64,000 nt of DNA, from contig NZ_JAQBNR010000019.1 of the NCBI RefSeq assembly GCF_028288465.1, positions 124,001-188,000 of the forward strand, read 5' to 3'. The stretch is from Ferruginibacter sp. Its GTDB lineage: Bacteria > Bacteroidota > Bacteroidia > Chitinophagales > Chitinophagaceae. Of this stretch, positions 63,437 through 64,000 are shown piece by piece. Position numbers and translations under genes: made by a program. Position 1 is the first letter of the stretch. Every line of letters begins with the position of its first letter. Below the pieces are notes generated by a model. It did not search any database and was not told the DNA's origin. It was given only the letters and a program-made list of their open reading frames with translations.

Positions 63437-64000
63437 TTAATTGTTTAAAATGCCTGCTGTTTGTAATAATTTATTGTAGGCCACCACAGCATCTGCTGTC
63501 GCGTTGCTTACATTTAATTTCGACTGCAACTGCGCCACATCCGCATCCAGTAAATCAGTAGTGGTGGCCAGCGCATTATCATATTTATTTTTTGTGATGC
63601 GGTAATTTTCGGCCGCCTGTTCAACCGCCTGCTGGTACACTTCTATTTTTTTACGGCTCAGTAAATAAGCCTGGTAGGCCTGGTTTATCTGTAACCTGAT
63701 GTTATCATTCAGCATATCCTGGCTGGCGGTAATCTGCTGTATTCTTGCATCAGCCTGTTCTATTTTTGATTTTGTTTTCCATAAAGAAGAAAGCGAATAT
63801 TTTACGCCAAGCCCTACCGTTACCGCATTGGTGACGGTTAAAAATTTAGGGATGTCGGCTGCAATGTACCCGGTAGTTAATGCAATGTTGGGGTAATAAT
63901 CGGCTTTTGCCGATTTGATGCCCAATTCTGCCGATTTTTTGCGCAAGGCCAGGGCACTGATATCATTACGAGACTGAAGCGCCAGCTGTTCATATGCTTC
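63437..64000 (-). CDS. TolC-family outer-membrane efflux protein, N-terminus beyond window
   Basis: The frame is open to the last base, so the gene starts outside; 187 C-terminal residues are visible. They contain the second TolC repeat: RKKSAELGIKSAKADYYPNI, a barrel segment, and long helices (ITASQDMLNDNIRLQINQAY...NALATTTDLLDADVAQLQ). A TTG at 63946 is an internal Leu codon, not the start. It is the outer-membrane duct for the hlyD-emrB pump that follows. Confidence 0.9.
   Translation of the reverse strand, partial: EAYEQLALQSRNDISALALRKKSAELGIKSAKADYYPNIALTTGYIAADIPKFLTVTNAVTVGLGVKYSLSSLWKTKSKIEQADARIQQITASQDMLNDNIRLQINQAYQAYLLSRKKIEVYQQAVEQAAENYRITKNKYDNALATTTDLLDADVAQLQSKLNVSNATADAVVAYNKLLQTAGILNN

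Overview
This window reads as a chromosomal segment of a Bacteroidota bacterium, most likely from the family Chitinophagaceae. The signs are a SusC/SusD outer-membrane pair, an alternative complex III (ACIII) operon leading into an aa3-type cytochrome oxidase operon, a futalosine-pathway menaquinone gene (mqnC), an emrB/hlyD/tolC efflux set, moderately AT-rich DNA, few Shine-Dalgarno sites, and promoter-like TAnnTTTG boxes close to start codons. I see no tRNA, rRNA, CRISPR array, insertion sequence, prophage or integration site.

Layout. 1-15.5 kb is housekeeping: the 3' part of a SNF2 helicase, lspA, mqnC, a secreted retropepsin-PDZ protease, a two-gene M16 peptidase, a small membrane protein, a fused 2-oxoacid dehydrogenase E1, a ceramidase-like hydrolase, two poorly known genes, and purN fused to a small membrane domain. 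15.7-31.9 kb is a respiratory block, all on the + strand: actABCDEF (quinol to cytochrome c), coxB, coxA, ctaB, two subunit III genes, subunit IV, then, after a terminator, SCO1 and a DUF420 protein.

32.0-51.1 kb is the most interesting region: an apparent 2-aminoethylphosphonate (AEP) utilisation locus. It holds an XRE-cupin regulator, a SusC/SusD pair, a secreted YncE-phosphoesterase fusion, a second TonB-dependent receptor, phosphonoacetate hydrolase (phnA), phosphonoacetaldehyde dehydrogenase (phnY), AEP transaminase (phnW), an FAD-dependent amine oxidoreductase, and two tandem DUF5690 MFS transporters. Both transporters keep residues that match the phosphate-binding R45, K80 and R269 of GlpT. 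The genes could cover the whole path from surface hydrolysis and outer-membrane uptake, through inner-membrane transport, to acetate plus phosphate.

51.1-64 kb returns to housekeeping: an S1-like RNA-binding protein, an alkyltransferase-like protein, a DUF5522 protein, trmB, two duplicated small membrane proteins, a small Cys-motif membrane protein, meaB, a Lon-N domain protein, coaX, an outer-membrane barrel, lptC, an ArsC/Spx-like protein, osmC, and an efflux operon (tolC-hlyD-emrB) that runs off the right edge. All family names come from reading motifs and from memory; no database search was run.
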